The notes under the pieces are model-generated. The model searched no databases, was not told where the DNA came from, and was given only the letters and a program-made list of their open reading frames with translations. From positions 1-40,013 of the forward strand of contig CAYWZW010000051.1 in assembly GCA_964462945.1 (NCBI GenBank): 40,013 nt of DNA, read 5' to 3'. This stretch comes from GCA-020343675 sp964462945. GTDB lineage: Bacteria; Planctomycetota; Phycisphaerae; Sedimentisphaerales; Anaerobacaceae. Below, piece by piece: positions 9,176 to 17,541 of this stretch (position 1 is the first letter of the stretch; every line of letters begins with the position of its first letter). The position numbers and the translations under genes are program-made.

Positions 9176-9711
9176 CGCGATGGGCAGGAAAAACTGAAAT
9201 CTTAATTACGGCGTATTTATGTCAGACCTCAGGAGTCCGCTTTCTTAACTGGGCAGAAAGAAAGAGATGACATTTCTATGCCGACGGGGAGGGTCACACA
9301 GCTTCCGCTGATGTTGAGCCCAGCGAGTTCCGCCGGCCCCGAAGAGAACCAGCCAACTGCTTATTCGGGCCAGAACACCTACTATTCAGACTTTTTCTAC
9401 GGGAATTGACAGGCTCTTGAAGGTGGTTGCAACGTGCCGGAAAAATGAGCTCAGCAACTCAAGCGGCGTTTCGCCCGACAGGCGTTCATCATCCTTAAGG
9501 CAAGCAGCCGGCAACCTATATGGGCTGTCTTGACCATGCTGCACGTCGAAGCAATCTACAAGCCTCCGGTTGTATTTCTTACCCTCAAAGGAGAAGTACG
9601 AGGGTGCTCAAACAGCACGAATTCCTGCCATTTTTCCTTTGACAAGAATCGCACCGAGGCGTATCTTTCGGACATGTACAGAAAAAGTTAATCACTTTTG
9701 CAAATCGAATT
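9176..9711. other. Intergenic region without a convincing gene
   Basis: This 536-base stretch separates the divergent sigma and PQQ-like genes. It holds one weak short frame (9278-9409, 43 codons, ATG preceded by AAAGAGA). I see no RNA gene or clear repeat. Confidence 0.5.
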
Positions 9712-9724
9712 GGAGGTACTTGTC

Positions 9725-10957
9725 ATGAAAGACGCAAATCGGTCGATGGTTGTGCTTGGGATTTGTCTGGTTGTGGTGGGCGCAAGCAGCGCCTGGGCCC
9801 AGGACTGGCCCCAGTGGCGCGGGCCCAATCGGGACGGCAAGGTGACCGGATTCACCGCACCCCAGACCTGGCCCACGGAACTCAAACAGAAGTGGAGTGT
9901 AACTGTAGGTCAGGGCGACGCCACGCCGGCTTTGGTGGGCGACAAGCTCTACGTCTTTGCCCGGCAGGGCGAGGATGAGGTCGCTATGTGTCTCGACGCA
10001 CGCACTGGAAAAGAGTTGTGGAATGACAAGTACGCGGCACAGGCTGTAACGGGAGCGCCGTCCAGGCACCCAGGGCCCAGAAGCTCGCCCGCGGTGGCGG
10101 ATGGGAAGGTCGTTACGCTCGGCGTCGGCGGGGTCCTCTCCTGCCTGGATGCCGGCACCGGAAAAGTTGTGTGGCGCAAAGACCCGTTCCCCAAGGTTGT
10201 GCCCCAATTCTTCACGGCCATGTCGCCGATCATCGTAGATGGGATGTGTATCGCACAACTCGGTGGAAAAGGCAGTGGGGCGATCATCGCGTATGACCTG
10301 GCGACCGGCGACGAGAAGTGGCGCTGGGCCCAAGAGGGGCCGGACTACGGCTCGCCCGCTCTATTGACGGTGGAAGGCACCAGGCAGATCGTCACGCCGA
10401 CCGAGAAGAGCGTCGTGGGGATCGCCGTAGCCGATGGAAAGCTGTTGTGGCAACTGCCGTTTGTGCCTCAGAAGATGGCCTACAATGCCGCCACCCCGAT
10501 TGTCGATGGGCAGACGGTTATCTACTCAGGGAAGGGCCGGGGCACCAAGGCCATAAAGGTCGAGAAGCAGGGGGATGCTTTTGTCGCCAACGAGCTTTGG
10601 AGCAACGCGGAGCTCGCCGTACAGTTCAATACGCCGGTGCTCAGGGACGGCTTGCTCTTCGGCCTCTCCGACCGAGGCAATCTCTTTTGTATCAACGCTC
10701 AGACCGGGCAGATGGCCTGGACCGATGCAACTCAGCGGGATCGCGGCGGCTTTGGGCCAATTGTTAGCGCGGGCTCCTGTTTGCTGGCCTTGCCCAGCAG
10801 CGGGGAATTGATCGTCTTTAAGCCCAGCGACAAGGAATATTCGGAGCTGGCCCGGATCAAAATCGCCGCAACTGCGACCTACGCCCATCCGGTAATCGCG
10901 GGCAACAGGATTTATTCAAGAGACCAGGAGTCCGTGACGCTCTGGACCATTGACTGA
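9725..10957 (+). CDS. Exported PQQ-like beta-propeller protein
   Basis: A 410-residue protein with a signal peptide (MKDANRSMVVLGICLVVVGA, cleavage after AWA) followed by QDWPQWRGPNRDG, the opening motif of planctomycete PQQ-like (outer membrane BamB/pyrrolo-quinoline-quinone) propellers. Blade motifs recur: LDARTGKELW, LDAGTGKVVWRKDP, YDLATGDEKWRW, INAQTGQMAW. The start at 9725 is fixed by GGAGGT (9712-9717) seven bases upstream. Such proteins are periplasmic; most lack proof of PQQ binding and act as scaffolds. A paralogue lies at 20856-22160. No partner enzyme is adjacent. Confidence 0.92.
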   Translation: MKDANRSMVVLGICLVVVGASSAWAQDWPQWRGPNRDGKVTGFTAPQTWPTELKQKWSVTVGQGDATPALVGDKLYVFARQGEDEVAMCLDARTGKELWNDKYAAQAVTGAPSRHPGPRSSPAVADGKVVTLGVGGVLSCLDAGTGKVVWRKDPFPKVVPQFFTAMSPIIVDGMCIAQLGGKGSGAIIAYDLATGDEKWRWAQEGPDYGSPALLTVEGTRQIVTPTEKSVVGIAVADGKLLWQLPFVPQKMAYNAATPIVDGQTVIYSGKGRGTKAIKVEKQGDAFVANELWSNAELAVQFNTPVLRDGLLFGLSDRGNLFCINAQTGQMAWTDATQRDRGGFGPIVSAGSCLLALPSSGELIVFKPSDKEYSELARIKIAATATYAHPVIAGNRIYSRDQESVTLWTID

Positions 10958-11310
10958 GTCGCGTCGAGAACCACCCGATTGCAGACGACGGGGGCACTTT
11001 TTGAGCCGCCGGAGACTTCGTAGATCAGGGCAAGAACAGCACCGAAGATGCTGGGCAGATTCTGGAAGGCCAGCGTTGTCGCAGGTTGAGTTCTGCACAT
11101 TTGTTAATCCTCGCGCACAATTTTGTAAGCAGACGGGCAAGTGCCCCACTTCCCTGTTTTCCTTATCTCTAACAAGGACGGGCACTTACAGATTTGTCAT
11201 GCGGGGGGTGGTGCCCCTGGCACGGCGATTGCGGCTCTACACGTGGTTTGCACGGTCCCAAGGTCTGCCGGGGCAATAAGTTACAGCGCGTATGAAAGGG
11301 CGGCGGTTCA
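10958..11310. other. Intergenic region with repeated GGGCACTT motifs
   Basis: There is no gene that I can support here. The octamer GGGCACTT or its complement occurs three times (near 10990, 11130 and 11175), one of them in the small dyad GGGCAAGTGCCC. This may be a worn repeat. Confidence 0.35.
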
Positions 11311-12966
11311 ATGGCTTTACGAATTGGATTAGCACAGATTAATGCGGCCGTTGGCGATATTGACGGCAATATCGCCAAGATCAAGGTCTTCTCTGCCGAG
11401 GCGTTCAAGCTCGGCGCCGATGTCGTGGTCTTTCCTGAGATGGCCGTTTGCGGCTACCCACCCGAAGACTTGCTTATCAAGAAACACTTCTTCGAGGACA
11501 ACAAGCGGGCGGTCGAACAGCTTGCCAGAGACGGCCCTGACCCTGAAAAAACCGTGATTGTAGGCTTTGCAGAGATAGCCAGCGACGGGCACTTCAATTC
11601 TCTGGCCGTTCTCGAAAATGGGTTGATCAAGAGGATCTACCGCAAGTCAGTTCTGCCGAACTATGGAGTATTCGACGAGAGAAGATACTTTCGATCCGGG
11701 AGGGGGTCTGCAACACTCAACATAAAAGGCTGCCTCGCGCTGCTGACCATCTGCGAGGATATATGGCACATTGAGTGGATACAGAATTATATCAGTGAGA
11801 TACCCCGAAGAGATCTGGTCATCAACATATCCGCCTCTCCGTTCCACATCGGAAAGATCGACCAGCGAAAAGATGTTCTCAGCCGCGCTGCCAGACACTT
11901 CAGTTGTCCGCTTGCTTACTGTAATCTTGTCGGCGGCCAGGATGAGCTGGTTTTCGATGGCCGAAGCCTGTTTCTTGACGGGCAGGGCGCGGTTGTCTGC
12001 CAGGCGAAGGCATTTGAAGAAGATTTGCTGGTTGTCGATGTCGATTCGGGTTCCGGCGGCAAAGTCCGCCCCCTGGATTCCGAAAACGTTTCCATCAGAC
12101 CCGCCCGCAGGCTTGACCGTGTTTCCGAGGTCTATAAGGCCCTGGTGCTTGGAACCAGAGATTACGTTCAAAAGAACGGCTTCAGCAAGGTCGTAATCGG
12201 ACTGAGCGGCGGGATAGATTCGTCCCTCACCGCTATGATCGCGGTGGACGCCCTTGGAGTCGAAAACGTGATCGGCGTGACTATGCCCACGAGGTTCAAC
12301 AGCACCGAGACCGTACGCGATGCAGCCAAGCTGGCGAGGAACCTCGGAATCGAGTTCCGCACAATACCCATCGGGGCCGTCCTCGACCGGTTCAACGAGA
12401 CGCTCAAATCGGTCCAGGGCTGGTCAGATTCAGGAACAGCTTATGAGAACCTGCAGGCAAGAATCCGCGGCACGATATTGATGTCCCTCAGCAACAATTT
12501 CTCATATCTGGTGCTCACGACCAGCAACAAAAGTGAAACGGCGGTAGGTTACGCCACCCTTTACGGCGACACGGCCGGGGGATTTGCCGTCATAAGGGAC
12601 GTGCCGAAAACCATGGTTTACGAGCTGGCCAGGTACGTGAACAGGACACATGGCAAGACGATCATCCCGGCGAGTGTGCTCAAGAGAGCACCCAGTGCGG
12701 AGCTCAGGGACCAGCAGAAGGACACCGATTCTCTGCCGGAATACGACCTGCTCGACCGCATACTGAAAGGCTACATTGAAGACGACAAGTCCCCCCGAGA
12801 GCTTGTAGATGAAGGTTTGCCCGCAGAAGTTGTCACGAAGGTTATCCGCATGGTGGATAGCAATGAATACAAAAGAAGACAGTCGCCGCCAGGGGTTAAG
12901 ATAACTCCAAAGGCATTCGGCAAAGACAGGAGAATGCCGATCACGAATCGCTACAGGTCAACGTAA
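11311..12966 (+). CDS. nadE: Glutamine-dependent NAD(+) synthetase
   Basis: A 551-residue two-domain enzyme that amidates nicotinic acid adenine dinucleotide to NAD using glutamine and ATP. The N-terminal nitrilase-type glutaminase has its triad E43 (FPEMAVCGYPPEDLL), K112 (RKSVLPNYGVFDERRYF) and C148 (LLTICEDIW). The C-terminal synthetase has the ATP pyrophosphatase loop SGGIDSS (299-305) and TTSNKSE with GYATLYGD further on. Length and order are normal for bacterial glutamine-dependent enzymes. No strong ribosome site is seen, only AAAGGG about ten bases upstream. Confidence 0.97.
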   Translation: MALRIGLAQINAAVGDIDGNIAKIKVFSAEAFKLGADVVVFPEMAVCGYPPEDLLIKKHFFEDNKRAVEQLARDGPDPEKTVIVGFAEIASDGHFNSLAVLENGLIKRIYRKSVLPNYGVFDERRYFRSGRGSATLNIKGCLALLTICEDIWHIEWIQNYISEIPRRDLVINISASPFHIGKIDQRKDVLSRAARHFSCPLAYCNLVGGQDELVFDGRSLFLDGQGAVVCQAKAFEEDLLVVDVDSGSGGKVRPLDSENVSIRPARRLDRVSEVYKALVLGTRDYVQKNGFSKVVIGLSGGIDSSLTAMIAVDALGVENVIGVTMPTRFNSTETVRDAAKLARNLGIEFRTIPIGAVLDRFNETLKSVQGWSDSGTAYENLQARIRGTILMSLSNNFSYLVLTTSNKSETAVGYATLYGDTAGGFAVIRDVPKTMVYELARYVNRTHGKTIIPASVLKRAPSAELRDQQKDTDSLPEYDLLDRILKGYIEDDKSPRELVDEGLPAEVVTKVIRMVDSNEYKRRQSPPGVKITPKAFGKDRRMPITNRYRST

Positions 12967-13070
12967 GCAGGCGGCTCGCCGAGCGATAGCGTGGTTTTGT
13001 GGATGTTTGCGGGCGTGGTGGGTAGTACAGTGGCGGGGGTGGGGGGTGTTATGTTAATACGTTGAGTATA

Positions 13071-13358
13071 TCAAGGGTCTTCAGGAACGGTGGCTTTCGT
13101 AAGTTTTGGAAGTATGGTCAGATTTGCAGCGGTATTCGGCATTTGAGCTTCAAGGCTTATATTATCCCCAGTTATAGAGAATTGGCAGTAGGGCTGTGTT
13201 CCTCGTTTTTTCTTCTTATGCCACTCCCAAATATAATTGCCACAGTAGCTCGACAATATACCCAACAAGAACCCGACACCCAAACCAACCCAGAAGGCTG
13301 CGTTAAATCCATACTCACCAAGAATTGTTGCCTGCTGGTTTATAGTATTAGCATCCAT
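13071..13358 (-). CDS. Small single-pass membrane protein of unknown function
   Basis: A 95-residue protein with one transmembrane helix near residues 20-40 (FWVGLGVGFLLGILSSYCG) followed by a basic patch (HKKKKRG) and a short C-terminal tail. GAGGAT lies five bases before the ATG. It sits 43 bases behind the DUF6941-like gene on the same strand, so they probably form a transcript. I do not recognise the family. Confidence 0.6.
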   Translation of the reverse strand: MDANTINQQATILGEYGFNAAFWVGLGVGFLLGILSSYCGNYIWEWHKKKKRGTQPYCQFSITGDNISLEAQMPNTAANLTILPKLTKATVPEDP

Positions 13359-13401
13359 CAGGTATCCTCATGACCTTTTTGACATCAAGCAACAGACTTG
13401 C

Positions 13402-13827
13402 TCACAAGTTATCGTCCCAATGTTTAGGGGTCTTCGGGACCTTTTTGACATTAAGCGGCAGGGAATTTACTTGCTTCCCATCTACTGACAAGTTTACGTA
13501 GTATTTTCCATAAGAAGGTAACTGGAACTGACCTATCCCAATCACAATGTTTGCGTTACCCCATTTCTCACCAGAGGGAATCCGAACATCTAAGTTTCTC
13601 GAAAAAGGGGGAAGGACTTCTTTGTTACCACTATCATCTGAGAATGAAATTTCAAAAGAGTGTTGTCCAGCCTCACTATCGGAGAACCGGAGACGAGCTA
13701 CGATTGAAAGCGTCGGATGAATTGCCGGAAGGACGTCAGCGAATATTGTGTCGAAAGTCCCGACGATAGTAAGCTTGCCACCCACGTCTTGGGCAAAGTC
13801 ACATAGTGCAAAAATATCAATCTCCAT
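13402..13827 (-). CDS. DUF6941-like protein
   Basis: A 141-residue soluble protein with the feel of the DUF6941 family: it begins MEIDIFALCDFAQDVGGKLT and continues IVGTFDTIFADVLPAIHP, with a beta-sandwich-like body and the ending YYVNLSVDGKQVNSLPL. Proteins like this are widespread small cytosolic proteins without known function. AAGGAGC supports the ATG. It is the first gene of a short minus-strand pair. The DNA coding its C-terminus is partly duplicated just downstream (13372 and 13438). Confidence 0.75.
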   Translation of the reverse strand: MEIDIFALCDFAQDVGGKLTIVGTFDTIFADVLPAIHPTLSIVARLRFSDSEAGQHSFEISFSDDSGNKEVLPPFSRNLDVRIPSGEKWGNANIVIGIGQFQLPSYGKYYVNLSVDGKQVNSLPLNVKKVPKTPKHWDDNL

Positions 13828-14050
13828 CTTTTGCTCCTTCGTATGTCAAATGGGCATGTTTTTAATCATATTACTCGTTGAGCATTATTTTCGCCGCTGA
13901 TAGTCATTTGGTTGGCTTTACGCGTATTTTCTGATGGGCAAACTCCGCTGTCAACAGAAATTCGGAGCAGCCAATCTTGCCTCTAAGCTGCAATCCGGCA
14001 TGGCCGCGCCTGAGGTCGTCAATTTGTGGTGTGGTTGCGGTCGTTCTCGA

Positions 14051-14193
14051 TAAGGGCCGGGGCAGGTGTTTATACCCATTCCAGATCAGCTATCTGTATT
14101 GAGCGTCACGTAACGCTTTGTCTTTCAAGGCCTTACGAAATAGGCAAGCGCGATTTTTTCAACTGGAATGGGTATAAAACCCCGGCCCTCTTA
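14051..14193. mobile_element. MITE-like element with long imperfect terminal inverted repeats
   Basis: The arms at 14069-14084 and 14163-14178 are a perfect 16-base inverted pair (TTTATACCCATTCCAG and its complement). The pairing extends outward through GGGCCGGGG on both sides to a TA dinucleotide at each end (14051-14052 and 14192-14193). The 78-base centre has no coding capacity. Size, non-coding centre and flanking TA fit a miniature transposable element of the IS630/mariner kind; a single copy is visible here. Confidence 0.5.
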
Positions 14194-14287
14194 GAAACAA
14201 ACCAAGCTACGCTCACGCGAGCGCGCTTATGGGACTGCCCAAATCGTCTTGTGGTTCTCGTCGAAGAATGAGAGTGACAGCTCACTC

Positions 14288-14911
14288 TTAGTCGCCATCA
14301 CGATCGCCTTGGTTCAATATTGCCTCCAGTAGATGTTCTTCACTAACGAGCTCCTTCTCATGGTAAGGAGAGTCATGGTAGTCTGGAACGCCGTATCTCG
14401 GCAGAACGTCATTTAACAGAACCGTTTTCCAACTGAAGTGCTTAGAATCACAGAAGGACTGGGCCAGGGTAAAAAGGCCCACTATAATAAAGACCGCGAA
14501 CAACATACCATAACCAAGAGTGCGTACATAAGCCTTATCAAGAAGGACAACAAGAATTAAGAAAAGCGCTACTGCAAGGACCGATGCAATGGCTGAGAAC
14601 GTCAGCGCAGAGGATAATCTTCGAGAGTATTTTGTGTAGCACCGTGCGCATATCTCGACATAAGCACCCTGATAGGCATATTTGGTGGTTTCCACAACGT
14701 TAAGTTTAGTCCAATTCCATTCGGCGCCCTGAGACAAAACCTTGTGCCTTCCAATGAGGCAGAAATACCTTGGTTTATCCTGCACCAACATGTTATGGCA
14801 CAGAACACACTTGGCTTCTGCGATATCCGACACGGCGTTACTTGTCAGAAACGGCTCTGGTTCGATTCCGGTCAGTGGATAGAACCGTTTAGAAGTGGCC
14901 TCTTCTTGCAT
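14288..14911 (-). CDS. Membrane protein with paired CxxC motifs, unknown function
   Basis: A 207-residue protein. The N-terminal half holds two metal-knuckle pairs, C35xxC38 (KCVLCHN) and C88xxC91 (ICARC), which could together bind one zinc. Two transmembrane helices follow at about 100-122 and 130-150, then a charged C-terminal tail. GGGGAGA six bases before the ATG supports the start. The next gene upstream on the same strand ends 52 bases away, so they may be cotranscribed. The family is not recognised. Confidence 0.65.
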   Translation of the reverse strand: MQEEATSKRFYPLTGIEPEPFLTSNAVSDIAEAKCVLCHNMLVQDKPRYFCLIGRHKVLSQGAEWNWTKLNVVETTKYAYQGAYVEICARCYTKYSRRLSSALTFSAIASVLAVALFLILVVLLDKAYVRTLGYGMLFAVFIIVGLFTLAQSFCDSKHFSWKTVLLNDVLPRYGVPDYHDSPYHEKELVSEEHLLEAILNQGDRDGD

Positions 14912-14963
14912 CTATGGTCTCCCCAACTATTCCCGTGAACCACCTTGCCAGACTGTCCGACCA

Positions 14964-15284
14964 TCACGACCTGAGTTCCCAAAGAATGGCAGTCCAAGCC
15001 GCCAGCGCGCTTACCAGTGATGCTACTGCCGCCACTATGCTAACTTTGAAGTGACTGCTTGCGGTCTTACACGCGAGAATCATCGCTTCCGTTCGCAAGG
15101 CGTCGTTGATATTGTCTATCAGTTCCGGCTCCCCAGCATGGTAGGGTCCGCCATGACTCCACTTGCTTGCCCCAACTCTGTGCGCCAAATGGCTTAACTG
15201 GTACTCCTTGTGCCCCTGGTCTGCGCCCATTGCCAGAATATCTGTCAATTCTTTTCTATATTGCTCAAACTCTTTCTGTGTCAT
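14964..15284 (-). CDS. Small C-tail-anchored membrane protein of unknown function
   Basis: A 106-residue protein beginning MTQKEFEQYRKELTDILAMG, mostly helical, with one hydrophobic helix at the very C-terminus (VSIVAAVASLVSALAAWTAI). GGGGAGT seven bases before the ATG at 15284 decides the start over a longer frame from 15356. It is the gene closest to the tRNA's 3' end. The function is unknown. Confidence 0.6.
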   Translation of the reverse strand: MTQKEFEQYRKELTDILAMGADQGHKEYQLSHLAHRVGASKWSHGGPYHAGEPELIDNINDALRTEAMILACKTASSHFKVSIVAAVASLVSALAAWTAILWELRS

Positions 15285-15389
15285 TGTTACTCCCCTAACT
15301 CCATAAGAAGCAACCGGGTCAAGCCCTGAAAAGAAGTCAAGCCCAAGACAAGCCAAACGGCGCTCTGTCGGAAAATCCGCGTTTTTGAA

Positions 15390-15461
15390 TGGGCCCGCAA
15401 GGATTTGAACCTTGGACCAAGGGATTATGAGTCCCCTGCTCTACCGCTGAGCTACGAGCCC
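15390..15461 (-). tRNA. tRNA with CAT anticodon (Met elongator or Ile2)
   Basis: The cloverleaf reads on the minus strand. The acceptor GGGCTCG (15461-15455) pairs with CGGGCCC, the D arm is GCTCAGCGGTAGAGC, the anticodon loop is CTCATAA and the T arm contains GGTTCAAATCC. The discriminator is A and CCA is not encoded. The anticodon arm GACTCATAATC occurs both in elongator Met and in lysidine-modified Ile2 tRNAs; the CTTGGTC variable region leans slightly toward Ile2, but I cannot decide. Confidence 0.93.
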
Positions 15462-15972
15462 GGTTCCTCCCGGTTTGGGCGATTCCACTGCGAAATCGCC
15501 GTTCTTAACTCTCCGAGAGAGCACTCTTTCGCCAGGCAATTTACATTATCTGCTTTAATCTGTCCATCAAAATAGCGCCGACAATTTGAGAGAACCTCTG
15601 GAAAACCAGGGCGTATATAGACAGAAGGAAAGCCGGCACGTTGTCATGGTTGGTTTTCCAAGGATGGAGGTAGAGTAGTGTACCAAACGTACACTACCCC
15701 TCAAGCCCCTGTTCTGTTCCACCCTCTCCTCCGGGCAGGGGCTTTGTTCCAGGAACATGCCGGACGTCTTTAAAGGCATTACTACATCGGCTTGGGATTG
15801 ACCACGTCCATTCTACTCTTGAGTGCGGACCCTTGGTGTGGAAGGTGAAAGCCCGGCAGCGCCGGCAGTGTTTTCCCCCTTGCTCAGGACAGTCAGAATA
15901 GTACAATGCCCGTACGTGACCGCCATGAGAAACCGCCGCAGGGCGATGAGAACCACAGACAAGGATGAAACA
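15462..15972. other. Intergenic region with several dyads
   Basis: No gene is supported. The region carries a perfect hairpin (15675-15697), a larger stem AGCCCCTG/CAGGGGCT (15704-15743) and the palindrome TGTTCCAGGAACA (15745-15757). In-frame upstream codons of the next gene reach back to 15823 but lack a ribosome site. Confidence 0.5.
15675..15697. promoter_or_regulatory. Perfect 9-bp inverted repeat, possible operator
   Basis: GTAGTGTAC, five bases, GTACACTAC. No T-run follows, so it is more like a protein-binding dyad than a terminator. It lies about 300 bases before the ConA-like/TolB-like gene. Confidence 0.35.
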
Positions 15973-17517
15973 GTGAGAGCGACCGGCAGCCCAGCACTAT
16001 CTTCCGGCAGATGTTTGACAAGCGCATTGCAGGTGGCCCTTGCGGCAGCCGCCGTTGTCTTTCTCGCTGCGCGTGATGTGAATGCTCAGTCTTTGGGGAT
16101 ATTTGACGGCAGCTCGGATGTCGGCACGGTAACATATACCGGGTCGGCCCAGCTCATTCAAGGCACAAATGAGTACCGGGTTACGGGCGGCGGGGCAAAC
16201 ATCTGGGCAGAACAGGACGCCTTCCACTATCTCCGGAAGAAAGTCTCAGGTGATTTGAGCTTGACGGCAAAAATCCGATGGATCGGCGATGGCAAGGACC
16301 CCCATCGAAAAGCAGGGTGGATGGTTCGTCAAAGCCTGACTGCCGGCTCTCCCTACGCCGACGCCGTGGTTCATGGGGACGGGTTGACCTCTCTGCAATT
16401 TCGAACGGCAAGAGCGGGACAGACCGAGGAAATAAAATCTCCGCTTTCGGCGCCGGCTTTCATACGCATAGAACGGCACGCCGACGTCTTTTCTCTGTAC
16501 GTCTCGCAAGATGGGAAGGTCTATCAGCCCGCCGGGTCGATCTCCGTTCTTTTGGAGGACCCGGTTTATGTGGGTTTGGCCGTCTGTTCTCATGACGATA
16601 CAACTGCGGAAACAGCGGTTTTTTCTCACGTCGATATGAAATGCCTCGGAACATTCAAGCTGGAAGATCGAATTGTTGAAAGCTCCCTGGAAACAATATC
16701 TGTACAGACCGGTCAAAGGCAAATCGTCTATCGTTCCGGCACCCATTTCGAGGCTCCCAACTGGTCTAACGACGGCAAATTCCTGCTCTTCAACAGCGCA
16801 GGACGGCTCTTCACGATCGGTGTTTCAGGCGGAGAACCTGAGCCACTGGATACGGGCTTTGCAGATCGCTGCAACAACGATCATGGTTTTTCTCCGGACG
16901 GCAGAATGTTGGCGATCAGCCATCATCACGAAGGAAAATCGCTGATTTATGTTTTGCCCGGCACCGGAGGCGCTCCACGTCTGGTCACTGAGCTGGGACC
17001 TTCTTACTGGCATGGATGGTCGCCCGACGGCAGAACGCTTGTCTATTGTGCGGAAAGAAATGGAGACTACGATTTCTATACCATCCCGGCAGAAGGCGGG
17101 CGGGAGACCCGATTAACGAACGCAGGGGGCCTGGATGATGGGCCGGATTACTCGCCTGACGGCCGATATGTGTACTTCAACTCTGAGCGTTCAGGGGCCA
17201 TGAGAATATGGCGGATGGACAGCGATGGCGACAACCCGACCCGGGTGACATACGACGATGAATTTGCGGACTGGTTTCCTCATCCATCTCCCGACGGTAA
17301 ATGGATCGTATTTCTGTCATACGACAAGGCCGTGACGGGACATGCCGCCAACAAAGACGTCGCCTTGCGCATTATGTCACCATCAGGTGACAAGCCTAAA
17401 GTCCTGGCCCGGCTGTTCGGCGGCCAGGGTACGATAAACGTCCCCTCGTGGTCCCCTGACGGTAAATACATCGCTTTCGTGAGTTATCGGCTGGTAGGCA
17501 AAAATAGCGAGAACTAA
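15973..17517 (+). CDS. Exported ConA-like plus TolB-type PD40 propeller protein
   Basis: A protein of about 514 residues. I prefer the GTG at 15973: AAGGA lies seven bases upstream and the product then starts with a compact signal peptide (hydrophobic ALQVALAAAAVVFLAA, cleavage near VNAQ). ATGs at 15946 and 15925 are alternatives. The first domain (about 45-225) is the DUF1349-type ConA-like fold (ANIWAEQDAFHYL...HRKAGWMVRQSLTAG). The second is a TolB-like propeller with PD40 repeats (WSNDGKFLLF, FSPDGRMLAI, WSPDGRTLVY, YSPDGRYVYF, PSPDGKWIVF, WSPDGKYIAF). A carbohydrate-related role is suggested by the GH5 gene 24 bases downstream. Confidence 0.88.
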   Translation: MRATGSPALSSGRCLTSALQVALAAAAVVFLAARDVNAQSLGIFDGSSDVGTVTYTGSAQLIQGTNEYRVTGGGANIWAEQDAFHYLRKKVSGDLSLTAKIRWIGDGKDPHRKAGWMVRQSLTAGSPYADAVVHGDGLTSLQFRTARAGQTEEIKSPLSAPAFIRIERHADVFSLYVSQDGKVYQPAGSISVLLEDPVYVGLAVCSHDDTTAETAVFSHVDMKCLGTFKLEDRIVESSLETISVQTGQRQIVYRSGTHFEAPNWSNDGKFLLFNSAGRLFTIGVSGGEPEPLDTGFADRCNNDHGFSPDGRMLAISHHHEGKSLIYVLPGTGGAPRLVTELGPSYWHGWSPDGRTLVYCAERNGDYDFYTIPAEGGRETRLTNAGGLDDGPDYSPDGRYVYFNSERSGAMRIWRMDSDGDNPTRVTYDDEFADWFPHPSPDGKWIVFLSYDKAVTGHAANKDVALRIMSPSGDKPKVLARLFGGQGTINVPSWSPDGKYIAFVSYRLVGKNSEN

Positions 17518-17541
17518 CACGGCTGTGAAAGGAATCGTCCA

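Noticed and set aside
9278..9409. 43-codon plus-strand frame in the sigma/PQQ intergenic region
   Set aside because: Only a weak ribosome site, no recognisable family and no signal; too little to call a gene.
13071..15461. Integrative element inserted at the tRNA
   Set aside because: No integrase gene and no second copy of the tRNA 3' end was found in the window.
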